Positions 24,039-32,806 of a stretch of DNA of 64,000 nt are shown here, one piece after another; within the stretch, counting starts at the first letter, position 1; every line of letters begins with the position of its first letter. The translations under genes were made by a program, and so were the position numbers. The DNA comes from Clostridia bacterium (GTDB lineage Bacteria; Bacillota; Clostridia; Christensenellales; Borkfalkiaceae). The notes beneath the pieces were generated by a model, which ran no database searches, was not told the DNA's origin, and was given only the letters and a program-made list of their open reading frames with translations. Location of the stretch: NCBI GenBank assembly GCA_017558825.1, contig JAFYTO010000003.1:62001-126000 (forward strand), written 5' to 3'.

Positions 24039-25247
24039 TTATACGTTATTTATACAGTTTACGTTTAAATTTAGCTTGCAGTTTTCTAAAAGTGTTAGTT
24101 TGTGTTTTTCATATTCTTTTGTGTGGCGTTTATACGCCTCGTTTTTAATTTTAAACAAGTCGCAACCGGCGCTTTTAGTCTTGTTAAAAACTTCGGTAAT
24201 AGTATTTGTTATATGCACTTTGCAATCGTATAGCATCTTATCCGTCATTTCACCCAAATTAGAAACGCTGTCTATATCTTCGGCAAAGTTCGTGTCTATA
24301 ATAGAAAGCCAAACGTTAAGGTTAATGTTAAGGGTAGGCTCATTGCCGTTAAAAGTTAAATATTTGTTGTTTTGAACTTTTTCAATTCCAAACAAAAAGT
24401 TGCCTCGAATACCATCGTCATTTATTGAATTTACGGAAATATAACTGTCCTTTGCGTTGCGTATGGTTAGTGAATAGCATAAAGATTCATCATTAGTAAG
24501 CTCGCCTTTAACTTCGCCTTTATAAAAATAAAGCGAAGTTGTTGCATCGTAAATAACAGGCGCTTTTTTACCCTCACTTTCATTTGCGCTACCGCTACTA
24601 GGCTCGCTTAATGTTGAGGCGCTTTGAGCACCGCTTTTAGAATCTATGTCCGTTTCTACCGTTTTAACTTTTGGCATAAACGCACTCTCAGAGCGTGAGT
24701 AATAGCCTATTGAAAACTCTTTTATAGAAGTTGTTAAAATTCGGCTTGCTCCGTTATAATCTCTAACAAAAATTTTGGCAAGTGACAAACCGGAAATATT
24801 ATCTAAAGGCGAGTGTGAAAGTAAAACTTCTTTTGCTAAACCGTAACATGCACACAAAATGGCAGAGTCCTCAACTTTATAGGAGCGAATAAAAAAGTCA
24901 ATGACGTTAAAAACGTTTTCCGAAAGCATACTTTCGCCAAGTATAATAAGATTGCAAAAACTAAGTTTTGGATACCAGCCCGTCATCTCGCCAATTTTAG
25001 TTACCGCCGAGTATAAAGTTTTTCCGCTTGCAGTAATAACAGATTCATCATTAGACGATTGACCAATAGAAGTTTCCGGCACGGCTATTTGAGCAGTTAC
25101 AGAATATTCGTCTTCCACCTTATCTATTCCAAGCGAAACTATAAAGGCGGTCTTTTCTATATTTAAAAGAGCAAAATCGGAGGTGAAGTAAAAAACGAAA
25201 ATTGCAATAAATATTAAGATAAAAATTTTAGCGCGTTTAAATACCAT
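24039..25247 (-). CDS. Ger(x)C family germination protein without a lipobox
   Basis: 402 residues. The family start EKTAFIVSLGIDK and the C-terminal GerC region are recognisable; GerC is the outer-face subunit of nutrient germinant receptors. GerC proteins are normally lipoproteins with an N-terminal Cys. Here the N-terminus (KIFILIFIAIFVFYFTSDFA) has a hydrophobic segment but no cysteine, so it is probably held by an uncleaved signal anchor. It also has a Ser/Gly-rich insert near residues 205-225. It overlaps gerB by 11 nt; AGGAG precedes the ATG. Confidence 0.83.
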   Translation of the reverse strand: MVFKRAKIFILIFIAIFVFYFTSDFALLNIEKTAFIVSLGIDKVEDEYSVTAQIAVPETSIGQSSNDESVITASGKTLYSAVTKIGEMTGWYPKLSFCNLIILGESMLSENVFNVIDFFIRSYKVEDSAILCACYGLAKEVLLSHSPLDNISGLSLAKIFVRDYNGASRILTTSIKEFSIGYYSRSESAFMPKVKTVETDIDSKSGAQSASTLSEPSSGSANESEGKKAPVIYDATTSLYFYKGEVKGELTNDESLCYSLTIRNAKDSYISVNSINDDGIRGNFLFGIEKVQNNKYLTFNGNEPTLNINLNVWLSIIDTNFAEDIDSVSNLGEMTDKMLYDCKVHITNTITEVFNKTKSAGCDLFKIKNEAYKRHTKEYEKHKLTLLENCKLNLNVNCINNV

Positions 25248-26307
25248 TTCTTCTCCTTTTTAGCAAAAAAATTATAGGAAGTAAATATGTCATTATAATA
25301 AAGAAATATACTGCGTAGTTTTGTATGAATGAAAGGCTTTTAAAAAAGTCGTTTTGCGTTAAGATAGAAATAATGAATTCTAATAAAACAACTATTAACG
25401 CAGGGATTATTTTATTTTTAAAGTTAAAGCAATACGAAAGCAAAATGGAGGCAAATATTAAAGGCAAGCATACTTGAAAAACATTTATACCTGAAAGTAA
25501 AAATGCGCCTAGATAGTCAAACCTGCCAATATCTGATAAGGAAATAGAATACTTGCTCATTTTTAATGATGCATAATATTGCCTTTCTGCAATCGTGTCG
25601 AAAATAGAATAGAATACCACTAAAAAAATTATAGTTAATACGGCGTAAGTTATATACGCTGTTATTATTTTTTTATCGTGATTTTCACTCCGTTTTACTT
25701 TGCCTACAAAAAATAGTAAAAGTAACGGGTCCCCAAACCAAATTAAACTTTTTAGCGAGCCGTTTAAAAATGAAAAATTACTAGGTATTATAGGAAGTAG
25801 CGCGCTGTAATTTCCAGAAAAACTTGAAAGTAAAAATAAAATTGCTATTCCTAAAATAAATATCCATAAGGAAATTTCCATACTTCTAGCATAAGGCCTT
25901 ACGCCTTTTAAAACTATATAAAACGCAACTATAAAAAATGGCATAAAAGTTAAAAAAGTGGGCTGTGTTTCATAAAAGGTTAATTCAATAGAGTTTTTTT
26001 GCTCGTATATAGGAATAAATGTTTTTAGCATAAAAAACAAGGCGTATATAAAACATAAAACCTTGGTAAAATTCTTTCCAAATTTATTTTCAAAATACAA
26101 AACAACGTTTTCATTTTTTGCATCGTTGCTAATTTTTAAAACGGCTAGCAATAATAAAAAATCTATGGCTATATTTATTAGTGCAGAAAGCCACAACGCC
26201 TCTTTTGAAAAGTGTGAAAGCGAAGCTGGAAGTATATGAAGTTTGGTTATTGTAAAGCCAACCGTAGTAATAACTGCAAGTTGGCGCGATGTTATAGATT
26301 TTTCCAT
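25237..26307 (-). CDS. GerAB/ArcD/ProY family spore permease
   Basis: 356 residues and about ten hydrophobic helices, an APC-superfamily transporter fold. The N-terminal SITSRQLAVITTVGFTITKL is characteristic of the GerB germinant-receptor subunit, which binds the nutrient. It is in an A-B-C operon: its ATG overlaps the gerA stop by one base (TAATG) and its own end overlaps gerC. AAGGAAG lies before the ATG. The germinant cannot be predicted. Confidence 0.87.
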   Translation of the reverse strand: MEKSITSRQLAVITTVGFTITKLHILPASLSHFSKEALWLSALINIAIDFLLLLAVLKISNDAKNENVVLYFENKFGKNFTKVLCFIYALFFMLKTFIPIYEQKNSIELTFYETQPTFLTFMPFFIVAFYIVLKGVRPYARSMEISLWIFILGIAILFLLSSFSGNYSALLPIIPSNFSFLNGSLKSLIWFGDPLLLLFFVGKVKRSENHDKKIITAYITYAVLTIIFLVVFYSIFDTIAERQYYASLKMSKYSISLSDIGRFDYLGAFLLSGINVFQVCLPLIFASILLSYCFNFKNKIIPALIVVLLEFIISILTQNDFFKSLSFIQNYAVYFFIIMTYLLPIIFLLKRRRNGI

Positions 26308-27737
26308 TAAAATTTCTTCCTTATAACGTTTTTAGGTTTAAAAGAAGCAGGTCTTCGCTTCATTTCAGCGTAAAAAGACATTGTTATTGCGTCTTGCAAG
26401 TCGTTCTTTATTATTGGCGAATAAGGCGAAAGGTAAGGTACTCCAAAGCTGTCAAAATCGCTAAGGTAAGTTATTAATGCACAGCCAAAAAGCACTATTC
26501 CAAACCCGCCAAACGAGCCTGCTATTATTAAAAAAAGTATTCTTAAAACGGATAGCGTTTCAGTCATGTCTGGCACGGTATAAATACAAATGCCTGAAAG
26601 GGCCATTATCATAATAGTAGGCGTAGAAACTATGCCTGCATTTACCGCAGTTTCACCTAAAACAAGTGCGCCTACAACGCTCATTGCAATACCTACGTAT
26701 CGTGGCATACGAATACTGGCTTCGTTTAAAATTTCAAAAATAAACAGCGTAAAAAACATTTCAACGCTAGGCGAAAGCGGTATTCCCTTTATACTTCCAA
26801 CTATTGTAAGTAAAAAGTTTAAAGGTATTATTTGCAAATGAAAAAGTTGAGCCGCCACAAAAAAAGATGGCAAAATTATAGCAAAAATAACTGCTAAAAC
26901 TCTCAACGTGCGTGATAAATTTGCTCTATACGCGTTAACGTAATAGTCCTCGCTAGATTGAAAATCTTCTATAAACAAAAAAGGCACGGTCAGTGCTATT
27001 GGAGAGCCGTCAACCATAATACCAATTCTTCCCTCAAGTAATTTTGCACTTAAAATGTCGGGTTTTTCAGTTGTGCCAACTTGTCTAAAAAGAGTTGTTT
27101 TTCTATCTGAAATGCATTTTATTATATAAGAACTATCTATAATGCCGTCAACGTTTATCTTTTTAATTTTTTCAGTTACGGCTTTAACAATATTGTTGTT
27201 TGCAATAGAAGATATATAAACTATTTCTATCGTGGTTGAAGAGTATTTACCCACGGTGTATTTTTTAATGCATAAATCAGGCGATTTTATTCTTTGGCGT
27301 AAAAGAGAGGTGTTCATTTGTAAATTTTCAACAAATCCCTCACGCGGGCCTTTTAAAACTGAAGACGTTGGAGGCTCTGTTACTGCACGAGAAGTAGGTT
27401 TTTTACATTTTACGTTTAACGCTTTGTTAAAGCCTTCAACAAAAATTATAGCGTCCCCCTCGCAAACTTTTTTAGCGCAACTATTAACGTCTAAAACTTC
27501 CTCTACTTCAGGTGCATTTACAGCGTTTAAAACGCTTTGAAAATCAAAAGAGTTATCTAGTGTTTTAAAAGGCTCAATAACTTGTTTGCCAATTAAAACT
27601 TTATCGCTTAAACTATCTAAAAAAACCGCTACAGCACTAGTTGAACTTATTTCAAAATTATAAAAAAATACGTCATCACTATCTATTAAATTTTTTAAGT
27701 TTTTTACGTTTTCGTTTAACGATTTAGAGATGTTCAT
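26307..27737 (-). CDS. GerA family spore germination protein
   Basis: 476 residues from the ATG at 27737; an in-frame TTG at 27758 would add seven. A soluble N-terminal region (to about 270) precedes several membrane helices. The blocks GRIGIMVDGSPIALTVPFLF and MPRYVGIAMSVVGALVLGE are typical of GerAA/GerKA, the large subunit of the nutrient receptor in the forespore inner membrane. No clear Shine-Dalgarno is visible. A sigma-G-type promoter may lie upstream (CAATAGTA as -10), but this is weak. Confidence 0.88.
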   Translation of the reverse strand: MNISKSLNENVKNLKNLIDSDDVFFYNFEISSTSAVAVFLDSLSDKVLIGKQVIEPFKTLDNSFDFQSVLNAVNAPEVEEVLDVNSCAKKVCEGDAIIFVEGFNKALNVKCKKPTSRAVTEPPTSSVLKGPREGFVENLQMNTSLLRQRIKSPDLCIKKYTVGKYSSTTIEIVYISSIANNNIVKAVTEKIKKINVDGIIDSSYIIKCISDRKTTLFRQVGTTEKPDILSAKLLEGRIGIMVDGSPIALTVPFLFIEDFQSSEDYYVNAYRANLSRTLRVLAVIFAIILPSFFVAAQLFHLQIIPLNFLLTIVGSIKGIPLSPSVEMFFTLFIFEILNEASIRMPRYVGIAMSVVGALVLGETAVNAGIVSTPTIMIMALSGICIYTVPDMTETLSVLRILFLIIAGSFGGFGIVLFGCALITYLSDFDSFGVPYLSPYSPIIKNDLQDAITMSFYAEMKRRPASFKPKNVIRKKF

Positions 27738-27781
27738 AAAAATACTATTGGCAAACAAAGTAAAAATATGTACAAATAAAA

Positions 27782-27806
27782 AAGAACGGCGGTTTAAGCC
27801 GTTCTT
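27782..27806. terminator. Terminator between the membrane-protein gene and gerA
   Basis: AAGAACGGC and GCCGTTCTT pair around GGTTTAA. On the minus strand a T-tract follows, so it ends the 28350-27835 gene just upstream of the ger operon. Confidence 0.7.
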
Positions 27807-27834
27807 CTTTTTTGTGTTTTTTGCGCTTAGTTAA

Positions 27835-28350
27835 TTACTTTTTGTTTGCATTTGTAATTTCTTTTAAAATTATGCCCGTAATAATTTGGCACTCGCTATT
27901 GTTTATAGAAGTGTTTTGGGCAATAATTTCAGCAATTTTTTGTTGGTTTTGCTCGTCACTGTTTTGTGAAGAAAAAGAATTTATAATTTTGGAGGCAACC
28001 GCACTCACAGATTGAGTTTTTAATATGCCTTTTAGAATATCGGAAACAGTGCTCTTTAAATTTCCGTTTTTTGAAAGTTGTTTGATAATAGCGTAATAAA
28101 AAGTTGCAACTCCTCCTATTTGAAGTCCCTTTTTAATAACGAATAAATAGTCAGTGCACTTTAAAAGAAAATATGCGTAAACAAAGAATAGAGTAACGCC
28201 AAAAATAAATGGAAGAATAGGAATTATTTTTTTAGCGTTATACGGTACTAGTTTTTTAATTACGCAAGTGATAAGATAAGTGACTAAAGCAAGTATAAGA
28301 GTTTCAATATTAAACCTTTGCAAAACTTGTAATATTTCTTCTATGCTCAT
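27835..28350 (-). CDS. Hypothetical membrane protein
   Basis: 171 residues, no family recognised. Two or three hydrophobic stretches (about 15-31, 43-65, 75-90) are followed by a polar, Ser/Asn/Gln-rich C-terminal half. On the minus strand AAGGAAA lies before the ATG. It sits between spoIIE and the ger operon, so a sporulation role is possible by position only. The layout is loosely holin-like, but nothing phage-related is nearby. Confidence 0.65.
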   Translation of the reverse strand: MSIEEILQVLQRFNIETLILALVTYLITCVIKKLVPYNAKKIIPILPFIFGVTLFFVYAYFLLKCTDYLFVIKKGLQIGGVATFYYAIIKQLSKNGNLKSTVSDILKGILKTQSVSAVASKIINSFSSQNSDEQNQQKIAEIIAQNTSINNSECQIITGIILKEITNANKK

Positions 28351-28526
28351 TAAAATTTCCTTTGGAAGAATTGCATATTATAAGGTTTTTGCAATAGCCG
28401 TATTTTGCAAAATGCAAACGCAATAAAAATTTAGCGTCAAGTTTAGCCGTTCTAATAAAATCCCTCCCGTAAAAAATTTCCAGACGCAATTTTATTATAA
28501 TCTGCTATTACGTTAAAATAAATTGT

Positions 28527-30791
28527 TTATGACACTTTTTTAAAAATTCTTACTGCCAAAACCGTCATATCATCTTTTTTAACGCCGTATTCTAAAGCTA
28601 AGGCTTTATTCAAAATACTATCTGCAATAAGTTGTGGGTTTTTATTATCTAAAGTGCGTATATAGTCAACTAAGTCAGTAGAAGAAGAAAAGGCATCGCT
28701 AATACCATCGGTAATCATAATAATAACGTCTCCCTCGTTAATTTTATACGAACAACCGGTAGGGGTAAGGTCGTCTAATATGCCTAGTGGTAGCGAGTTT
28801 CCTTCTATAATTTTAATTGAACTGTCAGCCAAGATAAAACTGTACGGCGCGCCAATTTTAATAAAATCTCCCGTCAAATTAAAGAGGTTAACGGTCAAAA
28901 TGTCCATTGCGGAAAAATTATCATCAGTATTAAGCGTTAAAACTTTATTTACCATATTTAAAATCAGGTTGCTTTCTAGCCCGGCCTTATAGAATGATTC
29001 TATAAGTGAAATTGCCGTTGAAGAGGTACTATTTGCCATTTTGCCACTTCCCATTCCGTCAGATAAGGCTATTAAAAATTTGCCCTCGTCAATTTTTGTA
29101 AGTGCGTGAGTGTCGCCACTTTTTGACGAGCCGTTTTTAACGGCGGAAGCTAAGCCGAAAGCAGCGTCATAGCAAGGGGAGGCTTTAATACTAACGGCAA
29201 CAGTTTTGCTAGAGATTGCCGTCTTAGAAGTAATTGTAAGCGATTTGTTTAAACATTCGCTAACGGCATCAAGTAGCCCGCTATTGAACAAATCGTCTTT
29301 GTTTATAACAACGTTTACCTCAATGTTTTCACTAGAGTTAAAAACCATAATTTCACTGAACTCTATGCCTTTTCTTCTTAAATTCTCACCAATTCGCTTT
29401 TCTAATTCGTTATGAAAAGATAGAGTTTTAGAAAATTCAATAGCCATACCTTTTAGCATATTAGCAACGCCTTCGCTTTGCATTTTTATTAGTTCTTTTC
29501 CGCTTAATATATCTTCGCTTTCTCGCACTTTCTCACGATATTTTGTAATTAAGGCGTTCATTTCAAAAATAACGCCGTTTACGTAGCCACAATTTTCGGT
29601 AAAGCTTTTAGTAAGGTCAATAAGTGAAATTCTATTTTTTGCAATACCTATAGAAAGTATTTTTATTAGTTCTTTTTTGTCTGGATACCCACGCTGTTTG
29701 CATCTTAAGTAAGACGGGCATTTTTCACACACCTCAATTAAAACTTCGTCAGCCATTTTATAAAGAAAATCCTCATCAGTAGATACACAATTTTGAAGAG
29801 CCGAAAAGCTTTGCTTCATTTGCATAAAAACGTCTGCAATACCATAAAGTTTGCTAGAAATTGCTATTCTATTTCTGTTTATTGCGTATTTAGATAAAAC
29901 TTTATTTTCAATAGCTTGAGTTTTTTTAGAAAGTGAGTTTATTAAAAACGAAGGCGTTATTAAAAATAAAACACAAGGCACAATAGTGTAAAATACGTCT
30001 TCATAACTAAACGAGCCGTACACTTTAAAAAGTAGCATAAAAGCAAGGTCAACTAAAATTAAAGTTAACGCGCTAAGTAGTTTGGACTGTTTGTAAAAGG
30101 TTGATGCACTTAATATTAAAAGTGGAAAAACCGCAAGGGGAGTTAGAGATTTTGTGGAAACGGCAGAAGATAGCGAAAGAAGAATACAAACGCAGGTTGC
30201 AACTTTTCCGTTGAATACCGATAGGCAAAACAAGCATATAAAAATTGTAATTGCTTTAACGGTGTTTGCGTTAAAAACGTTGTGTATTCCTAAAAGTAAT
30301 AATATTGCAAAAATGGCTAAACATAAAAGCTCGTCTAAACTGCATTTATAATTAAATTGCTTTAAAAATACTACTTTAGTTGAAGATATAAAAACAAAAA
30401 CTAGAACAATGCAAATACACGCCTCAATAAGATTAAATATAATGGAAGCGCTGTCTACAATGAAAATAAAGCTCAGTAATGAAATTGTAGAATATATTAT
30501 AAGTTCTGCCCCCATTGTTTTCTTCTTTTTTTTGTATAGTAAAAAAACAAATAGGCAAAAAGCAGAGGTTATAATAGAAGCAAGTAAAATTTTAACGTTT
30601 AACGATGGTAAAAAACTTAGAATAAAAACAGCGGTTGCCGTAAAAGGGTTTAGTCCGTTATATAAAAGTGACAAATAAAAAGGAACGCTAAAAAACGTTT
30701 CTATACCGATACTTTTAGAAAGAAAAAAGCAAAAAGCAAATTCAAGTAAAACGTTAATAACGTCAACGTACGTAACCTTTTTTTTAACCAT
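28527..30791 (-). CDS. spoIIE: Stage II sporulation protein E
   Basis: SpoIIE is the membrane-bound PP2C phosphatase that dephosphorylates SpoIIAA, releasing forespore sigma-F, and also interacts with FtsZ. The N-terminal 290 residues are a multi-helix membrane region. A cysteine-bearing middle part (CEKCPSYLRCKQRGY) and the C-terminal PP2C domain (about 545-754; LIALSDGMGSGKMA, IIMITDGISDAF, KKDDMTVLAVRI) follow. 754 residues versus 827 in B. subtilis. The ATG at 30791 has AGGCGG upstream; a GTG at 30800 is possible. Confidence 0.92.
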   Translation of the reverse strand: MVKKKVTYVDVINVLLEFAFCFFLSKSIGIETFFSVPFYLSLLYNGLNPFTATAVFILSFLPSLNVKILLASIITSAFCLFVFLLYKKKKKTMGAELIIYSTISLLSFIFIVDSASIIFNLIEACICIVLVFVFISSTKVVFLKQFNYKCSLDELLCLAIFAILLLLGIHNVFNANTVKAITIFICLFCLSVFNGKVATCVCILLSLSSAVSTKSLTPLAVFPLLILSASTFYKQSKLLSALTLILVDLAFMLLFKVYGSFSYEDVFYTIVPCVLFLITPSFLINSLSKKTQAIENKVLSKYAINRNRIAISSKLYGIADVFMQMKQSFSALQNCVSTDEDFLYKMADEVLIEVCEKCPSYLRCKQRGYPDKKELIKILSIGIAKNRISLIDLTKSFTENCGYVNGVIFEMNALITKYREKVRESEDILSGKELIKMQSEGVANMLKGMAIEFSKTLSFHNELEKRIGENLRRKGIEFSEIMVFNSSENIEVNVVINKDDLFNSGLLDAVSECLNKSLTITSKTAISSKTVAVSIKASPCYDAAFGLASAVKNGSSKSGDTHALTKIDEGKFLIALSDGMGSGKMANSTSSTAISLIESFYKAGLESNLILNMVNKVLTLNTDDNFSAMDILTVNLFNLTGDFIKIGAPYSFILADSSIKIIEGNSLPLGILDDLTPTGCSYKINEGDVIIMITDGISDAFSSSTDLVDYIRTLDNKNPQLIADSILNKALALEYGVKKDDMTVLAVRIFKKVS

Positions 30792-30881
30792 AAAAAACAC
30801 CGCCTAAATTAGATATAAAATATATACCATAATTTAAGTGGTGTATTTTGTTATATTATATTAGTTTTTGTAAAATAATTG

Positions 30882-32096
30882 CTATTTTATAATAGTTGTT
30901 CCAACTTCTCTTATAGAGGCTTTAAACACGCTACTGTCGCCAAACATATTTTTTAAAGTGTTAGCGTATTCGTCAACCTCGTCATCTTTAACTATAGCGA
31001 GTATAGAGCCTGCAAATCCACCGCCGTGAACTCTAACCGCACCGTTTTTTATTATTAGGCGTGAAGTTTCTATTGCTAAAGCAACCGGTTGCATATCATC
31101 ACCAGGAACGTAGCAGTTTTGAAGCATTCTCATGCTTGACGCACCAGATTCGTTCACTGCGTTTAAAAAGGCTTTAACGTCACCGTTTTTAAGGGAGTTA
31201 AAGGCTGTAATAACGCGTTCGTTTTCTTTATAAAAATGCATTGCTCGCATTATTGCACGCCCGTTAAAATGATTTTTAAGTGACGGCAATTTTTTAACAA
31301 AATCGTTATAATCTACGTCTCGTAAAACTTTTTTACCAAAATAATTGGCAATAGCTTCCATATCTTTTCTTATTAAAGCGTAATGTTCGGTTAAATTAGC
31401 GTGGTCGCCACCGGTGTTAGTAATTACTATAGAATAGCCTTTAATAAAATTTACTTTTTCGTAAGTAGGGCATTTGCCACAGCCAAAATCAAGTTTTACT
31501 AACGAGCCTATAGAAATGCCGCATTGGTCTAAAAGCCCGCAAGGCTTGTTAAAATAGACGTTTTCTGCATATTGAGAAATTTGAGCGCGTTCAATTTCGT
31601 TCATTGAGCCGTTGTTATATAGACTATTAAAAATTTCACAAACTAAAACTTCAAAGGCAGCGGAAGAAGATACGCCTGCACCTTTAAAAATATTGCTAGT
31701 TGTATAAGCGGTAAAACCACCAATTTTATATCCGCGTTCTAAAAATGCTTTTGCAATACCGCGAACTAGCGAGTTAGACGTGCCAAACTCGCTTTTATTA
31801 ACGCCTAAATCGTTTAGGTTTACTATTACAGGCGAATATTCGTTAGAATAAATTTTTACAACGTTTTCTTCGCTTTTATTAACGGCGCTTAAAATATCAC
31901 AAGTTATGCTTGCAACCATTACTAAGCCGTTGTTATGGTCGGTATGATTTCCTAATATTTCAGCCCTGCCAGAAGAAGAGAATAAAAATTCCGCTTCCTT
32001 ATTTTCGCCTTCAAAAAAAGCACGCTTTAAACAACTAATTCTATCTTCAATTTCACTACTATTAAAGTTGTTTCCATACAAAATTTCGTAATTCAT
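30882..32096 (-). CDS. galK: Galactokinase
   Basis: 404 residues of the GHMP kinase superfamily. The galactokinase signature appears as GRAEILGNHTDHNNG, and the ATP loop as GAGVSSSAAFEV. NKPCGLLDQCG and the C-terminal VRVHGGGFAGSILAI are conserved. It phosphorylates galactose at C1 for the Leloir pathway. No galT or galE is adjacent. The variant GRAEILGNHTDHN (instead of GRVNLIGEHTDYN) is one I recall from clostridial galactokinase-family proteins; a related sugar is possible. Confidence 0.82.
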   Translation of the reverse strand: MNYEILYGNNFNSSEIEDRISCLKRAFFEGENKEAEFLFSSSGRAEILGNHTDHNNGLVMVASITCDILSAVNKSEENVVKIYSNEYSPVIVNLNDLGVNKSEFGTSNSLVRGIAKAFLERGYKIGGFTAYTTSNIFKGAGVSSSAAFEVLVCEIFNSLYNNGSMNEIERAQISQYAENVYFNKPCGLLDQCGISIGSLVKLDFGCGKCPTYEKVNFIKGYSIVITNTGGDHANLTEHYALIRKDMEAIANYFGKKVLRDVDYNDFVKKLPSLKNHFNGRAIMRAMHFYKENERVITAFNSLKNGDVKAFLNAVNESGASSMRMLQNCYVPGDDMQPVALAIETSRLIIKNGAVRVHGGGFAGSILAIVKDDEVDEYANTLKNMFGDSSVFKASIREVGTTIIK

Positions 32097-32193
32097 AATG
32101 TCACCTTTTACATATTACCAAAAAAAACGCGCTTTGTAAATGGAAAAATTAAATATTTTTTGTAAAGTGTCAACGTAGTTTTAAAAAAACAAG

Positions 32194-32222
32194 TTGCAAA
32201 TTTTAACGCATCAGTGTATAAT
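32194..32222 (+). promoter_or_regulatory. Promoter of pth-mfd
   Basis: TTGCAA (32194-32199), a 17-nt spacer and TATAAT (32217-32222). Confidence 0.7.
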
Positions 32223-32241
32223 TATTGCAAGGAGAATTTTT

Positions 32242-32805
32242 ATGTATCTTGTAGTAGGGCTTGGAAACCCAGATAAAAAGTATTTAAATACTATGCACAA
32301 TATGGGCTTTATGGCAATAGATATGGTTGCAGAAAGCTTAGGCGTTGAATTTAATAAAAAAGAGTTTAAAGGCGTAACTTGCCAAACTACAATAAATGGC
32401 CAAAAAGTAATACTATTAAAGCCGTACACTTATATGAATTTAAGTGGTTCTAGTATAATTGAAGCTATAAACTTTTATAAAATTCCCCTTAGCAACGTCG
32501 TTGTTGTTTATGATGATATTGACTTAAATAAGGGCGTTTTGCGTATTCGAGAAAAGGGTAGCGCAGGCACGCATAACGGCATGCGCGATATTATTAACAA
32601 GTTAGGCAGTGGGGACTTTTTGAGGATTAGAGTTGGCATTAAGCCTACCAATTTTTTAGGCGACTTAAAAGATTACGTTTTGTCGCAAGTTACAAAGGAA
32701 GATAAACAGCTAATTGATAATGCGTTACTTCGCGCTCGCGATGCGGTTATTGACTTTGCTTCGGGAAAGGCGCTATCTGTGGTAATGCAAAAATATAACG
32801 GCTAG
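32242..32805 (+). CDS. pth: Peptidyl-tRNA hydrolase
   Basis: 187 residues. Pth recycles peptidyl-tRNA released from stalled ribosomes. YLVVGLGNPDKKYLNTMHN, with the catalytic His in the final HN, MNLSGSS and VVVYDDIDLNKG are diagnostic. The start at 32242 is chosen over an upstream in-frame ATG (32194), which lies inside the -35 box; AAGGAG precedes 32242. The pth-mfd order is classic for Firmicutes, and only one nt separates them. Confidence 0.95.
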   Translation: MYLVVGLGNPDKKYLNTMHNMGFMAIDMVAESLGVEFNKKEFKGVTCQTTINGQKVILLKPYTYMNLSGSSIIEAINFYKIPLSNVVVVYDDIDLNKGVLRIREKGSAGTHNGMRDIINKLGSGDFLRIRVGIKPTNFLGDLKDYVLSQVTKEDKQLIDNALLRARDAVIDFASGKALSVVMQKYNG

Positions 32806-32806
32806 T

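Noticed and set aside
27812..28015. Plus-strand 67-residue frame opposite the membrane protein
   Set aside because: It overlaps the terminator region and lacks a ribosome-binding site and family match.
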